A DNA stretch of 64,000 bases from an uncultured archaeon (GTDB lineage Archaea > Thermoproteota > Nitrososphaeria > JACIWG01): positions 1 to 64,000 of the forward strand of contig CALHLD010000011.1 in NCBI GenBank assembly GCA_938034445.1. The letters are read 5' to 3'. The first letter of the stretch is position 1, and every line of letters starts with the position of its first letter. The notes beneath the pieces were generated by a model, which did no database searches, was not told where the DNA came from, and was given only the letters and a program-made list of their open reading frames with translations. Positions 45,056-54,144 of this stretch are shown piece after piece. The position numbers and the translations under genes are program-made.

Positions 45056-45556
45056 ATGTCTGAACAAAATAAGATTAATGTTACTTTAACATATGGTCTC
45101 CTTAGGGCAGAGTTTTCAGGTTCTCCTGAAGAAGTTGTCCGCTTCTTTAACCAGTTTATTACACAACAGCTTCCACAGTATGATCTTGCCCAAAAGATAT
45201 CATTAAACTTTAGCCTAAACGACCTAATGCTCTCTTTCTCAAACTTTATAAGAATAACTCCTGAAGGTGCAAAGGTTTGGCAAACAGACTTAAGTGATAA
45301 GGAAATTATCGCTCTACAGCTTGTTGCTACAAAGATAGAATATCTATTGAATAGACGTCAGAGGGAAAGCATGCAGTTGCAGGAAATACAGTCTTCAACT
45401 GGCATAAACGCGAAGAGTGTTAGCTCTAGAATAAGTGAGCTTGTGAAAGCAAATTATGTTGAAAGGATTCCCTTGGAGAGAGGTAATGCTTACAAAATAA
45501 CGACAATGGGCATAGAATGGCTTAGGCAGCAGCTTCAAAAGAAAGTAAAAAGCTAG
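45056..45556 (+). CDS. Small beta-hairpin plus winged-helix protein, copy 2
   Basis: 166 residues. The N-terminus INVTLTYGLLRAEFSGSPEEVVRFF parallels that of the gene before it. The middle is helical, and the C-terminal ~75 residues are a MarR-like winged helix (QLQEIQSSTGINAKSVSSRISELVKANYVERI). ATG start at 45056, just after AAGGTAGTGT. A transcriptional regulator or DNA-binding protein; target unknown. It is convergent with the third copy. Confidence 0.55.
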   Translation: MSEQNKINVTLTYGLLRAEFSGSPEEVVRFFNQFITQQLPQYDLAQKISLNFSLNDLMLSFSNFIRITPEGAKVWQTDLSDKEIIALQLVATKIEYLLNRRQRESMQLQEIQSSTGINAKSVSSRISELVKANYVERIPLERGNAYKITTMGIEWLRQQLQKKVKS

Positions 45557-45564
45557 AAAAGGTA

Positions 45565-45942
45565 CTATACTGGAGGCTTCTTCTGAACATAGTGGTAGTT
45601 TCTAGGCTCACCTTCTCTAGTCAAAACACCTTCTCTAACAAGATCTGTTAAAGCATGAGATATGGCTGACCTATCGTAATGGTATCCTCTTCTAGCAAGC
45701 TCCTCGTCAACTTCAGAAAGTCTTCTTGAAACCATAAACCATCCCTCCCTCCACATTCTTTCAAGAAGCCCCCTACATGTTACTCCACCAAAATCCTTCC
45801 CCTCATGGATTACGGTTGCTTGCGCGCTTTCTCCAAAGCTTCCTAAAACCTTTGAAACAACTTCAGCAACTTTTTCTTCATCGCATTCTATTTCTATCTC
45901 CCAATTCCCTCTCTTTAACTTTATTTTAACTAGATTATTCAA
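45565..45942 (-). CDS. Small beta-hairpin plus winged-helix protein, copy 3
   Basis: 125 residues. The N-terminal strand pair KIKLKRGNWEIEIECDEEKVAEVVSKVL has the same pattern as the two preceding genes. The C-terminal winged helix (~60-120; RRLSEVDEELARRGYHYDRSAISHAL) resembles that of the first copy. Divergent from nurA with 75 bp between start codons, a region holding two perfect palindromic elements. Possibly a regulator of the nurA-herA operon; inferred from position. Confidence 0.5.
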   Translation of the reverse strand: MNNLVKIKLKRGNWEIEIECDEEKVAEVVSKVLGSFGESAQATVIHEGKDFGGVTCRGLLERMWREGWFMVSRRLSEVDEELARRGYHYDRSAISHALTDLVREGVLTREGEPRNYHYVQKKPPV

Positions 45943-45970
45943 ACAACACCACCATATTGTTGTTGTTCAA

Positions 45971-46024
45971 GTTGCGCAACATTTAAATCCTCCCTTTTCC
46001 CACCCATATTGTTCAACATGAACA
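45971..46024. promoter_or_regulatory. Promoter and two palindromes upstream of nurA-herA
   Basis: GTTGCGCAAC at 45971-45980 is a perfect 10-bp palindrome lying at the BRE position of a TATA-like ATTTAAAT (45981-45988), about 30 bp before nurA ATG 46018. TGTTCA (46010-46015) and TGAACA (46019-46024) form a second inverted repeat across that ATG. Together they look like operator sites on the leaderless nurA promoter. Confidence 0.45.
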
Positions 46025-47058
46025 ACAAAATAAATCTTCCTGTCGAAGATGAACAGAAGCTGAGCCTTATATTATCAAGTAGCATAATCCACCGTTTGAC
46101 AGACTTTAAACGAGTTTTCGGAAAAAAGGTTGTTTTCCACAAAAGGGAGGCTGGAGAGCTGAAGCCGATATTTTCTATCTCCAATTCTCCCCTACAGCTT
46201 CAGATAGAACCTTTTGATGTTGTTAAAGTTGACTGTAATGTTGTTGGAATAGATTCATCATGTATTTCTATTGGGGAGACTGAAGAGGGTTGTCTTTATT
46301 CTGTTAAGTCTGGTGTTTTCATTTACTCTACTTCTAAGCCTAAAACATACTATTCTCTTGGACCTTATGTCGTTTATGTTGACGATGAAGTTGTTAGGCA
46401 AATATATTATGGAAGTCCTGTCAGGGAGAAGGTTGTAAGGCTTGTGTCATTGGACACTGAATATACTAAAAAATTGATCAGATTCATTTTTGAAAGGGAA
46501 ATTTTGAAGCAGGTTACTTCTAATCTAAAAGATAGTATTATATTGGTTGACGGTTCACTTAAGTCAACATCTTTCGAGCTTGAAGGAATATCTTTGAAGA
46601 AGATACTTGAAATTGCTTTAGAAAATGGTAATGCTGTTGTCGGCCTTTCTAAAAGTAGTAGGCTTAAGGTTGTTAAAAATATTGCAAACTATATTGAGCT
46701 ACTAAACTATGCTCCAGTAAAAGTTGATGTTCACCATATTCTTGAAGATGTTGTTGAAAGGCTTGAGGGGCATATTTTTATTGTCAAGTTTAAGAGGCAC
46801 GGTTATGCTTTTAGGGTTGATGTACCATTTGACCTAATCTTTGATGTTGACACCATATTGGGTAAAATCCTGTGGAATGACAGTTTCAGATACGGTTACC
46901 CTGAATCTCTTATTATGGCTCATAATCTTTCAGTCTTTGACCGTGTTGAAGAGGTTTCAGTAAAAAGTGCTATTGCAAAATCTTTGAACATCATTCAAGT
47001 TCCCGCACATAACCTTAGGAAGATGCTTTTGAATGGTTTAAAGTTTGAGGGAGGCTGA
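46018..47058 (+). CDS. nurA: NurA 5'-3' nuclease
   Basis: About 346 residues. NurA fold with the first catalytic Asp in VVGIDSSCISIG and the later acidic site in SIILVDGSLKSTSF. The C-terminal part has the MAHNLSVFDR and VPAHNLRKML segments seen in the family. NurA with HerA resects double-strand ends for recombination. ATG 46018 is chosen; TTG 46009 would sit in the leader. The hexameric partner HerA begins 6 bp after the stop. Confidence 0.85.
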   Translation: MNNKINLPVEDEQKLSLILSSSIIHRLTDFKRVFGKKVVFHKREAGELKPIFSISNSPLQLQIEPFDVVKVDCNVVGIDSSCISIGETEEGCLYSVKSGVFIYSTSKPKTYYSLGPYVVYVDDEVVRQIYYGSPVREKVVRLVSLDTEYTKKLIRFIFEREILKQVTSNLKDSIILVDGSLKSTSFELEGISLKKILEIALENGNAVVGLSKSSRLKVVKNIANYIELLNYAPVKVDVHHILEDVVERLEGHIFIVKFKRHGYAFRVDVPFDLIFDVDTILGKILWNDSFRYGYPESLIMAHNLSVFDRVEEVSVKSAIAKSLNIIQVPAHNLRKMLLNGLKFEGG

Positions 47059-47063
47059 AAATT

Positions 47064-48554
47064 TTGAGGATTGTTTCAAAAAAGGATGATGAAATAATTG
47101 TTCTCGCCCTCCCCAGTGAAGAGGTTAAGAAGGGTGACTATCTTCTAATCGAGGACCCGAACATTAAAAAAGAGATGGTTGTGCAAGTATATGATGAAAC
47201 GTACATCGACTCCAACAATTTTTTGGACGAAATTGTTAGAGATGAGGTTATAAAGTCTTCTACTCCTTCGATAGAAAATGATCCTCTAGAAATTGGGACA
47301 TTATCTTACATGCTTATGGACTTACGTTTTCTAAAGTGTAAGATTAGGGGCTGTTTTGAAAATGGTGCTTATGTTCCATCATCAAATTGGCTTCCGTCTA
47401 GGGCTTCCTCAAAGATTAAGCATATTACGGTAAGCGAACTATATTCTAGGGTTTTTGGTAAAATGGACTTGAATATTGTTATTGGCTTCACTTTAGATAA
47501 TCATCCTTACAGCATAAGCTTGCATAATCTTGACGGTCAACTAAATATTATTACTGGAAGAAAGGAATCAGGAAAATCACATCTTTCAAAGATTCTTGTT
47601 TCAAAGCTTGTTGAAAATGGTGCTTATGTTGTAATCTTTGACATAAACAACGAGTACAATGGTATCGGTAAAAGGAGGGATGGTTCCGAAAATGAAATCG
47701 GTAAAAAGATTGTAGCGCTTAGGCCTGGAGAAAACTTTAGATTCTCTATAAAATATATTGGGCGGAGAACTCTTATCAACATACTGGAAAATGTGCTCGA
47801 TACTCCAGGTGTCACCTTAAGAGAATTTATTCGAATACTCGATGACCTTGAATCTAAGGGTTGTCTCACACTAAAGGCTTTAGGTGAAACAATACAAACC
47901 TGGAAATGTAATGAGTTTGTTAGGGATGCTATGCTTACAAGATACTATTCCATACTTGCCTCAAAACTTTTTACTGATTTCCTTGAAGAATCCTTCAAGT
48001 TCGAGGATGTCTTTGAAAATTTTAAAGATGGGGTTGCCATGATAATACAGCTTGGTAACAAGCCTCCTATTGCTAGAAGGATTGTGGTCGAAACTGTGCT
48101 CAATAAGGTTTGTGACCTGCTTGAATCAAATAAGATTCCTCCAATATTCCTTTTTGCTGAAGAAGCACACCTATACCTTAGGGAAACGTACTGGGACGAT
48201 CTTATAACTAGAATGAGACACTATGGTGTTTTCACCACATTTGTCACAAACCAGCCTGACGCAATACCAGTTGGAATATATAGGCAGGCTGACAACATCT
48301 TCCTATTCAATTTCATAAACTCTAACGACCTTGAAATGGTTTCTAAGGCTTCAATGGTTGACACTGAAACTGTAAAGTCTTTGGTTAGAACACTTCCGCC
48401 AAGGCATTGTCTTGTGATAGGTAAGGCTGCTGGGAACCTGCCTTGTCTAATAAGGGTTGTTCAATCGAACTTTCAAGCGTTGGGCGAAACAAAACGTTTT
48501 TTTAGAGAGCGTGTCCAGTTTGCTGAAACATTATCTACTAGGCTGGTGTATTAA
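47064..48554 (+). CDS. herA: HerA bipolar helicase/translocase
   Basis: 496 residues. Walker A GRKESGKS is at 165-172, the motif IFDINNEYNGIG follows, and Walker B appears as FLFAEEAHLYL with Glu-Glu-Ala-His. NQPDAIPVGIYRQADNIFLF is the C-terminal HerA signature. HerA pumps DNA into NurA. The acidic pair in the Walker B region is present (AEEAH rather than DEAH). TTG start. mre11 and rad50, which often sit beside herA-nurA, are not here. Confidence 0.9.
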   Translation: MRIVSKKDDEIIVLALPSEEVKKGDYLLIEDPNIKKEMVVQVYDETYIDSNNFLDEIVRDEVIKSSTPSIENDPLEIGTLSYMLMDLRFLKCKIRGCFENGAYVPSSNWLPSRASSKIKHITVSELYSRVFGKMDLNIVIGFTLDNHPYSISLHNLDGQLNIITGRKESGKSHLSKILVSKLVENGAYVVIFDINNEYNGIGKRRDGSENEIGKKIVALRPGENFRFSIKYIGRRTLINILENVLDTPGVTLREFIRILDDLESKGCLTLKALGETIQTWKCNEFVRDAMLTRYYSILASKLFTDFLEESFKFEDVFENFKDGVAMIIQLGNKPPIARRIVVETVLNKVCDLLESNKIPPIFLFAEEAHLYLRETYWDDLITRMRHYGVFTTFVTNQPDAIPVGIYRQADNIFLFNFINSNDLEMVSKASMVDTETVKSLVRTLPPRHCLVIGKAAGNLPCLIRVVQSNFQALGETKRFFRERVQFAETLSTRLVY

Positions 48555-48587
48555 AATTTTTTAACCCTATAATGTACACTTGTAATA

Positions 48588-49286
48588 ATGTCCTTACAGT
48601 ATGATGAAATCTTAAAGAAGATTATAGGGGATATTGTTTTAAGTGACAATGTAGGCTTGTCCATGAAAATTTGGCGTGAAAAGTTGAATATAAAGCAGGT
48701 TGATTTGGCTAAAAAGTTACATATTTCGCCAGCGGTCTTAAGCGATTACGAAAGTGGTAGGAGGAGTTCCCCTGGAACCTCTTTCGTCAAAAAGTATGTT
48801 AAGGCTCTGGTTGAGCTTGACCAGCAAAAGAATAAGCTTTTAGGGAGGCTTGATGTGCCTACAAGTGAGTCAGCGATTCTTTCTATGGGGGAGTATGATG
48901 TTCCAGTCGATGCGAAAACTGTTGTTGAAGTTTTGAAGGTGCAAGTTTTAGGTGGTGTAGAGCTTTTGAATAAACAAATATACGGTTACACTGTCTTGGA
49001 TAGCATTAAGACTATTCTATCAATGTCCGGTTTAGATTTTATAAAAATATTTGGATTTAACTCTGAACGTGTTCTTGTATTCACGAAAGTTGGTTTGGGA
49101 CGTTCGCCCATTGTTGCTGTAAGAGTTTCTCAGATAAAGCCTAGGATGGTTATATTACATGGTCCAAAGCAGGTTGACCCACTCGCTATAGAAATTTCTA
49201 AAAAAGAAAACATAATATTTGGAGTTTCTACGCTTGCGACAGAATCTGAAATAATATCCACTCTCTCTAAATTGAATGCGAAGTAG
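48588..49286 (+). CDS. Xre-family archaeal transcriptional regulator
   Basis: 232 residues. The helix-turn-helix is at ~25-75 (MKIWREKLNIKQVDLAKKLHISPAVLSDYESGRRSSP). The remaining ~150 residues resemble the conserved archaeal C-terminal domain of COG1709-type regulators, with VLVFTKVGLGRSPIVAVRVSQIKPRMVILHGP. Target unknown. ATG start; it follows herA and precedes the convergent nucS. Confidence 0.8.
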   Translation: MSLQYDEILKKIIGDIVLSDNVGLSMKIWREKLNIKQVDLAKKLHISPAVLSDYESGRRSSPGTSFVKKYVKALVELDQQKNKLLGRLDVPTSESAILSMGEYDVPVDAKTVVEVLKVQVLGGVELLNKQIYGYTVLDSIKTILSMSGLDFIKIFGFNSERVLVFTKVGLGRSPIVAVRVSQIKPRMVILHGPKQVDPLAIEISKKENIIFGVSTLATESEIISTLSKLNAK

Positions 49287-49288
49287 CT

Positions 49289-50041
49289 TTAAAAGTGCTT
49301 GTCCAAGGTTTCTTCAAATGGTTCAACGGTCAAGAGTTTAGAAATCTTGTTCAGGTCAAGTTTTCTGAAACTGTACCCTTTCTTCTCAAGCAAAGATAAG
49401 GCTTGCTTTGTAATCGATGGCGCACAGAGTATGCCACGAAACTTTGTCGGCTGACCTTTTACATACTTGTCAAGCTGTTTAACTGCATCGACACCTGCAG
49501 TACGCCTTTTAACTTCAACAAAAACATAGTTTCCATCTCTGTCTATGCCAGTAAAGTCTACAACTCCCGTAGAAAGAGGCTTCTGCTTCGAAGTCAACCT
49601 CAACCCATTTTCAATAAACTCTGGATGCTGAAATAGTATACTATAAAATGTTTCCTCAGAGGGTCCCATAAGAAACTTTGCATCATCAACTAGGCTTGCT
49701 GAAAAAATAATGTAAACCTTATCAAAAACAGCTTTAAGAAACTCTTTAGGACGCCTACGTTCAGAAAAAACGATCATCTTATCACCTTCAACCCTACACC
49801 TTATAATACAACCGCTAGGCTGCCAGTTTACAGGCTCATAACCCTTACTCCTATGAACAAGGACGGAACCATCACCCTTAATAATCAAAATCCTTTCGCC
49901 AGAACCTAATGTGGACGAGCTTCTACCAACATATTCGACACTGAAAAGTCCACAGCATACAATAAGATTTTTCATCCTTAAAGCAGAGTTAACAAAATCT
50001 GATGCAGTAGCAATGGAGGGATAAAGTAAAGATTCTATCAT
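49289..50041 (-). CDS. nucS: NucS/EndoMS mismatch endonuclease
   Basis: 250 residues. The N-terminal DNA-binding dimer domain precedes the RecB-like nuclease domain with GVVDFTGIDRDGNYVFVEVKRR, which gives the D-E-x-K catalytic set, and a following Gln-rich helix (AVKQLDKYV). It cleaves mismatched or branched DNA and interacts with the sliding clamp. A PCNA-binding C-terminus is weak here (PFEETLDKHF). Well conserved in length. Confidence 0.9.
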   Translation of the reverse strand: MIESLLYPSIATASDFVNSALRMKNLIVCCGLFSVEYVGRSSSTLGSGERILIIKGDGSVLVHRSKGYEPVNWQPSGCIIRCRVEGDKMIVFSERRRPKEFLKAVFDKVYIIFSASLVDDAKFLMGPSEETFYSILFQHPEFIENGLRLTSKQKPLSTGVVDFTGIDRDGNYVFVEVKRRTAGVDAVKQLDKYVKGQPTKFRGILCAPSITKQALSLLEKKGYSFRKLDLNKISKLLTVEPFEETLDKHF

Positions 50042-50102
50042 ACAAAACCAAACAATACTATAAGATAAAAATTTTAAACTAACATGCTTCTAAAATTGGA
50101 AT

Positions 50103-50177
50103 GGGCTCGTGGCCAAGCATGGATAAGGCGTCAGCCTCCGGAGCTGGAGACCGTGGGTTCAAGTCCCACCGAGCCCG
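50103..50177 (+). tRNA. tRNA-Arg (CCG)
   Basis: A 75-nt cloverleaf. The acceptor stem GGGCTCG/CGAGCCC is perfect, with discriminator G. The anticodon stem is TCAGC/GCTGG (one G-U pair), with loop CTCCGGA giving anticodon CCG (50138-50140). The T-arm contains GGTTCAAGTCC. No intron, and CCA not encoded. It lies just before a compositionally distinct arsenite-exporter gene. Confidence 0.88.
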
Positions 50178-50371
50178 TTACATTACCATTTTGTTGTTGA
50201 CTGAGTTCTTCCGATATAATGCATGTTTTCGCAAACAGACTTAAGGGTCTATGATGATCTTAAGCAATTTTACTCTATACTCTAAAATACTTTTGTCATA
50301 GTTAATCACAAAACTGTAGACATGTTTATATGCTTAAACTGTGGCATAATAGTTAACTTGAGGGATAGACA

Positions 50372-51424
50372 TTGGGCGACCAAAGGTCTGGGCTTCCGAT
50401 ACTGAGCCGTTTCCTGACACTATGGGTCTTGCTTGCAATGGTGACTGGAGTTAGTTTGGGCTACGTCTTCCCTGGCTTAGCAGATCTCTTGGGGAAGATG
50501 AGTATTGGAACCACTTCCATCCCGATAGCCGTCGGTCTGATATGGATGATGTACCCTCCTTTGGCTAAGGTCCGGTACGAGGAGCTGAAGAAGATTGTGA
50601 CGGCAAGGGGGTCAAAGGTTATGATTACAGAATCCCTAATATTGAATTACTTAGTCGGTCCCTTTCTGATGTTTATTTTGGCTTGGATCTTCCTTGCACC
50701 ATTCCCCGAGTTCAGGAACGGGATTATATTGGTGGGGCTAGCTAGATGCATAGCCATGGTCATAGTGTGGATTGACCTGGCTGAAGGAGACAATGAGTGG
50801 GCTGCTATTCTCGTTGCATTGAACTCGGTATTTCAGATAGCATTTTACTCAGTGTATGCATACTTCTACATTACAGTAGCGAGCTCGTGGATCGCGGGTA
50901 CAGATGCTAGTACCGTGATTCAAATTTCCTTTAGTGAGATAGCCGCATCTGTACTGATTTACTTGGGCATACCCTTCTTCGGTGGGATTATCACAAGGTT
51001 TTACTTTCTTAAGAGCAAAGGTAGTGAATGGTATGACAGGGTGCTGATGACTAAACTCGGTCCAACATCCCTCTTTGCCTTACTATTCACCATAATAGTT
51101 ATGTTCTCTCTGAAGGGTGAGTACATTATCACACTTCCTATGGATGTGATTATAATCGCTACGCCTCTATTATCATATTTCATAATAATGTTTTTCTTGT
51201 CATTTTTGGTTGGCTACCTTTCAGGTCTTGATTATAAACGTGTTACTACTCAAGCCTTCACTGCAGCTAGCAATAACTTTGATCTTGCAATAGCGGTAGC
51301 TGTATCCGTATTCGGTCTTGCCTCAAAGGAGGCTTTTGCGACAGTAATAGGTCCCCTGATAGAGGTTCCTGTGATGATCTCTTTGGTAAATGTGACGGTT
51401 TGGTTAAGAAGGCGCCTTTACTAG
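50372..51424 (+). CDS. acr3: ACR3-type arsenite/arsenical exporter
   Basis: 350 residues with about ten membrane helices. It contains the ACR3 signature GLARCIAMVIVWIDLAEGDNEW, whose Cys is required for arsenite export, and the second signature region near PFFGGIITRFYF. A secondary carrier moves As(III) or Sb(III) out of the cell. The first two thirds of the gene are GC-richer than neighbours (30 of 60 bases at 50401-50460, against 16 of 60 at 48601-48660), and it follows tRNA-Arg, suggesting acquisition by transfer. TTG start. No ArsR-type gene is directly linked. Confidence 0.9.
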   Translation: MGDQRSGLPILSRFLTLWVLLAMVTGVSLGYVFPGLADLLGKMSIGTTSIPIAVGLIWMMYPPLAKVRYEELKKIVTARGSKVMITESLILNYLVGPFLMFILAWIFLAPFPEFRNGIILVGLARCIAMVIVWIDLAEGDNEWAAILVALNSVFQIAFYSVYAYFYITVASSWIAGTDASTVIQISFSEIAASVLIYLGIPFFGGIITRFYFLKSKGSEWYDRVLMTKLGPTSLFALLFTIIVMFSLKGEYIITLPMDVIIIATPLLSYFIIMFFLSFLVGYLSGLDYKRVTTQAFTAASNNFDLAIAVAVSVFGLASKEAFATVIGPLIEVPVMISLVNVTVWLRRRLY

Positions 51425-51688
51425 CCTTCTGTCTATACAAGAGGGAGCATCCTCAGGCTTCCTTCATATTTCTTTATACTGCTTCTGCTCTTAACATGTT
51501 TGCCCTACAAAAACAACTAGCTTGATACATTTCAGAGGAGATATAAATTGTTCCGTTATAATATTTTTGAACATCTTAATCCTGCCCTATGAAAGGCTTC
51601 ATTTTATGAAATTTGCTGGGTGTCCCAAAGGATAGGACGTTCACGTTCTTAGACATAATTTTTCCCCTTTAGCCTTATCAAGCTTGTG

Positions 51689-52135
51689 TTATGTTGATGG
51701 TGCTGAAAACCATGCATGTAATGTCTCGTACCAGAATATTATTGTTGACATTGTAAGAAGTGTTAGGAGCCAGTAGATTATTGGTATATTAGAATATGCT
51801 TGTATCGATACTATTGCAAGGTATACTGTAAAAACTGTAAAGAAGACCGCATACATGATGAATCTTGGAACCAGTAGGGTGCCAACACGAAGAAAGTCTC
51901 TTAGCACGTCAACCTTAACCTCGCTTACAATTTCATATTCTCCATTATCTTCTCTTACTAGGCCGAGCTCCTTAAGCTTGTTTAAATGGTAAAGGGCTAG
52001 TGAGGGGTTTGAAAGTTTTAGGCTTCTCTGAACTTCTCTAACTCCAACCCTCCTATTTTTTAGGACGTAAACATACACTCTTAAAGTATTACCCTTAAGC
52101 TTTGCCTCGACGGTATCCCTCATATGCACAATCAT
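51689..52135 (-). CDS. Membrane-tethered winged-helix regulator
   Basis: 148 residues. The N-terminal winged helix (~8-70) has AKLKGNTLRVYVYVLKNRRVGVREVQRSL and ALYHLNKLKELGLVRE. Two membrane helices follow (~90-110 and ~120-140), with LLVPRFIMYAVFFTVFTVYLAIVS. The layout suggests a membrane-held DNA-binding regulator. It is divergent from the DUF4382 surface-protein gene, which is the most likely target. ATG start; the upstream region is AT-rich. Confidence 0.65.
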   Translation of the reverse strand: MIVHMRDTVEAKLKGNTLRVYVYVLKNRRVGVREVQRSLKLSNPSLALYHLNKLKELGLVREDNGEYEIVSEVKVDVLRDFLRVGTLLVPRFIMYAVFFTVFTVYLAIVSIQAYSNIPIIYWLLTLLTMSTIIFWYETLHAWFSAPST

Positions 52136-52271
52136 CTAAAAGCCTCTTATATCTACTTTTCAATAAAAGATTGTGTTCAATTTTTTAAACGTTACCAAAA
52201 AATTTCTTAAACATGCTGTATAAAAGTGCTCTATTATATCCTCCATAGTACATAATATTTGCCGATGGAAA

Positions 52272-53519
52272 ATGAGCAGTAAAAAAAATGTGATAATATC
52301 GGGGTTTATAGCACTAGCGGCAGCCCTACTAATTATAGTAGCAAGCATGTTTGCAGGTATAGCGCCCCACCAGATCCAACCAACTGCAACTGTTACAACA
52401 TCAACAACTCCGTCAACAACTACTTCTATAACAGCACCACCATCTTCTACCACACAGACTACAACTGTTACGACATCGATAACTCAGCCTACAACATCAA
52501 CAACTACGTCACCATCTACAACACCATCTGCTAAAGCAATTCTATCAATACTCTTTACAGACCCTCCAAGGTTGGCTGAAGGTGTTAAGGCTGTCTACAT
52601 AAACTATAGTAAAATTGGAATACACTATTCTAGGCCTAATGTTGGTCAGGGTTGGGTTTGGACAAAATCTGAGGGCGTGAATCTTAACCTTACAGCCTTA
52701 GACGGTATAGCTCAAGCCATAGACTCAATTGAAGTTGAAATTGGAACTTATATTAACTTAATCAGATTTAATATAACAGGTGCAAAGGTAGAGTATAAGG
52801 GTCACAATTATACGGCCTTCGTTCGCACTGGAAACCTTACCATCACAATAATTGGAGGAGTAAATATCACTGAAGGTGTTAACGCTTTACTAGTTGATGT
52901 TGAGCCAACAGTATTTAACATGGGTACAAGTGATGAGCCATTCTTCGTATTGACTGCTGTAGCAAAGGGATATCCTGTTCCACAGGAGGAGATAGAGGAA
53001 ATACGTGATAACATACATGTGCCAGGCTTCAAGTTCGTCATTAGAAATAGAATGTGGTGGCAAAGATTACGTCAGGGTCATGCTTTCAGTATAGAAATAA
53101 CTTCTGCTGAAATATCATCTAAGTTGCTTGAGGTTAACGTCAAAAACACTGGCAAAGGTGATGTAATGTTAAGGCTTGTCATTGTATTCCCTCTTTACAC
53201 TCGAATGGGTGAAAAGAGCTATTTTCCCCCATACTTTGAAGGCGCGGCTGTCTTTTTAATAAGGCAGGATGGCACACTACAGCCACTACAGCTAAGGTAT
53301 AAGCAGAACATGGGCGAGGACGTGAAAAGCATGCTTATGATAAGTAGAGGGTATAATCTTGCTGAAGGCAAATCAATAGAACTAAGATATGAAGGCGAAA
53401 TAGTGTTTGAGTATGGGCTACGTTTAAGAACCACCACATTCCCGCCAATCCCTGTAAGTGAATATCTTGTCACTGTAATCGGAGACGGTGTAGCCGACAC
53501 CTATATCGTAAAAGTATAA
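52272..53519 (+). CDS. DUF4382-type surface protein
   Basis: 415 residues. A signal-anchor helix at ~9-30 (ISGFIALAAALLIIVASMF) is followed by a Thr/Ser/Pro-rich linker (~32-90) likely to be glycosylated. A DUF4382-like domain (~95-230) has LSILFTDPPRLAEGVKAVYINY and VNALLVDVEPTVF. The C-terminal ~180 residues are beta-rich and unrecognised. It is presumably attached to the outer face of the membrane; ligand unknown. Confidence 0.7.
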   Translation: MSSKKNVIISGFIALAAALLIIVASMFAGIAPHQIQPTATVTTSTTPSTTTSITAPPSSTTQTTTVTTSITQPTTSTTTSPSTTPSAKAILSILFTDPPRLAEGVKAVYINYSKIGIHYSRPNVGQGWVWTKSEGVNLNLTALDGIAQAIDSIEVEIGTYINLIRFNITGAKVEYKGHNYTAFVRTGNLTITIIGGVNITEGVNALLVDVEPTVFNMGTSDEPFFVLTAVAKGYPVPQEEIEEIRDNIHVPGFKFVIRNRMWWQRLRQGHAFSIEITSAEISSKLLEVNVKNTGKGDVMLRLVIVFPLYTRMGEKSYFPPYFEGAAVFLIRQDGTLQPLQLRYKQNMGEDVKSMLMISRGYNLAEGKSIELRYEGEIVFEYGLRLRTTTFPPIPVSEYLVTVIGDGVADTYIVKV

Positions 53520-53589
53520 CCCCCCTCCCATTTTTTTAACATAGATTTGTTAAAAATATTTATATTGGCATAAATTTTTTACTTGGAAT

Positions 53590-54144
53590 ATGAGCTTGTC
53601 TAAGGCTAAGGTTGATCCATTAACCGCTATTGCATATATTGCTATAACTTCTGCTGTAACCGGTGTAGGCTTCCTCCTCACTGCACCTATCCCCCTAATA
53701 CCCGGTGCAATACATTGGAGGGTACTAGCATTTCTACCATGTGTTTTCGGTATACTCTTCGGCCCAATCATCGGCTTCCTTTCTGGAGCTATTGGAAACA
53801 CTCTTTGGGCTCTTCTGGGAGGCTACTTTAATCCTGCAACACCGATCTTCGACTTTATAGGTGTTGGTTTGACAGGCCTTATTCCAGGACTTTTTGTGAA
53901 GGCTGAAGAATCTTTTACTTCAAGTGGGCTTGTTAAGGCTACGGTTGTCTCCTTTATTTCAGGTGTTATCATGGTTCCTGTTGTTGCTATAGGCTTCGAT
54001 TGGGTTGGTGTTGCACCATTCATTCCAGCATGCTATATGCTTGCTTTAAGCGACCTTCCACCAATACTCGTTGGAACACCTCTTGTTGTTAAGGCTGTTG
54101 CTCCTTCTCTGGTAAGAAGAGGTTTGCTTAAGTGGAGGCTATGA
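53590..54144 (+). CDS. ECF transporter substrate-binding (S) component
   Basis: 184 residues, mostly membrane helices (five or six), without an ABC domain. GAIHWRVLAFLPCVFGILFGPIIGFLSGAIGN resembles the S-component core of ECF vitamin transporters. Substrate specificity cannot be read directly. It overlaps the ATPase gene and is followed by EcfA, EcfT and a phosphoribosyltransferase, so a base-like substrate such as a purine is a reasonable guess. Confidence 0.75.
   Translation: MSLSKAKVDPLTAIAYIAITSAVTGVGFLLTAPIPLIPGAIHWRVLAFLPCVFGILFGPIIGFLSGAIGNTLWALLGGYFNPATPIFDFIGVGLTGLIPGLFVKAEESFTSSGLVKATVVSFISGVIMVPVVAIGFDWVGVAPFIPACYMLALSDLPPILVGTPLVVKAVAPSLVRRGLLKWRL

Noticed and set aside
50178-50371. 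Possible box C/D sRNA between tRNA-Arg and acr3, because of ATGATGA near 50251
   Set aside because: No CTGA D box or C'/D' pair follows at suitable spacing.
50160-51688. Possible integrated element with an attachment-site repeat of the tRNA-Arg 3' end
   Set aside because: No second copy of the tRNA 3' end was found downstream of acr3, and no integrase gene is present.
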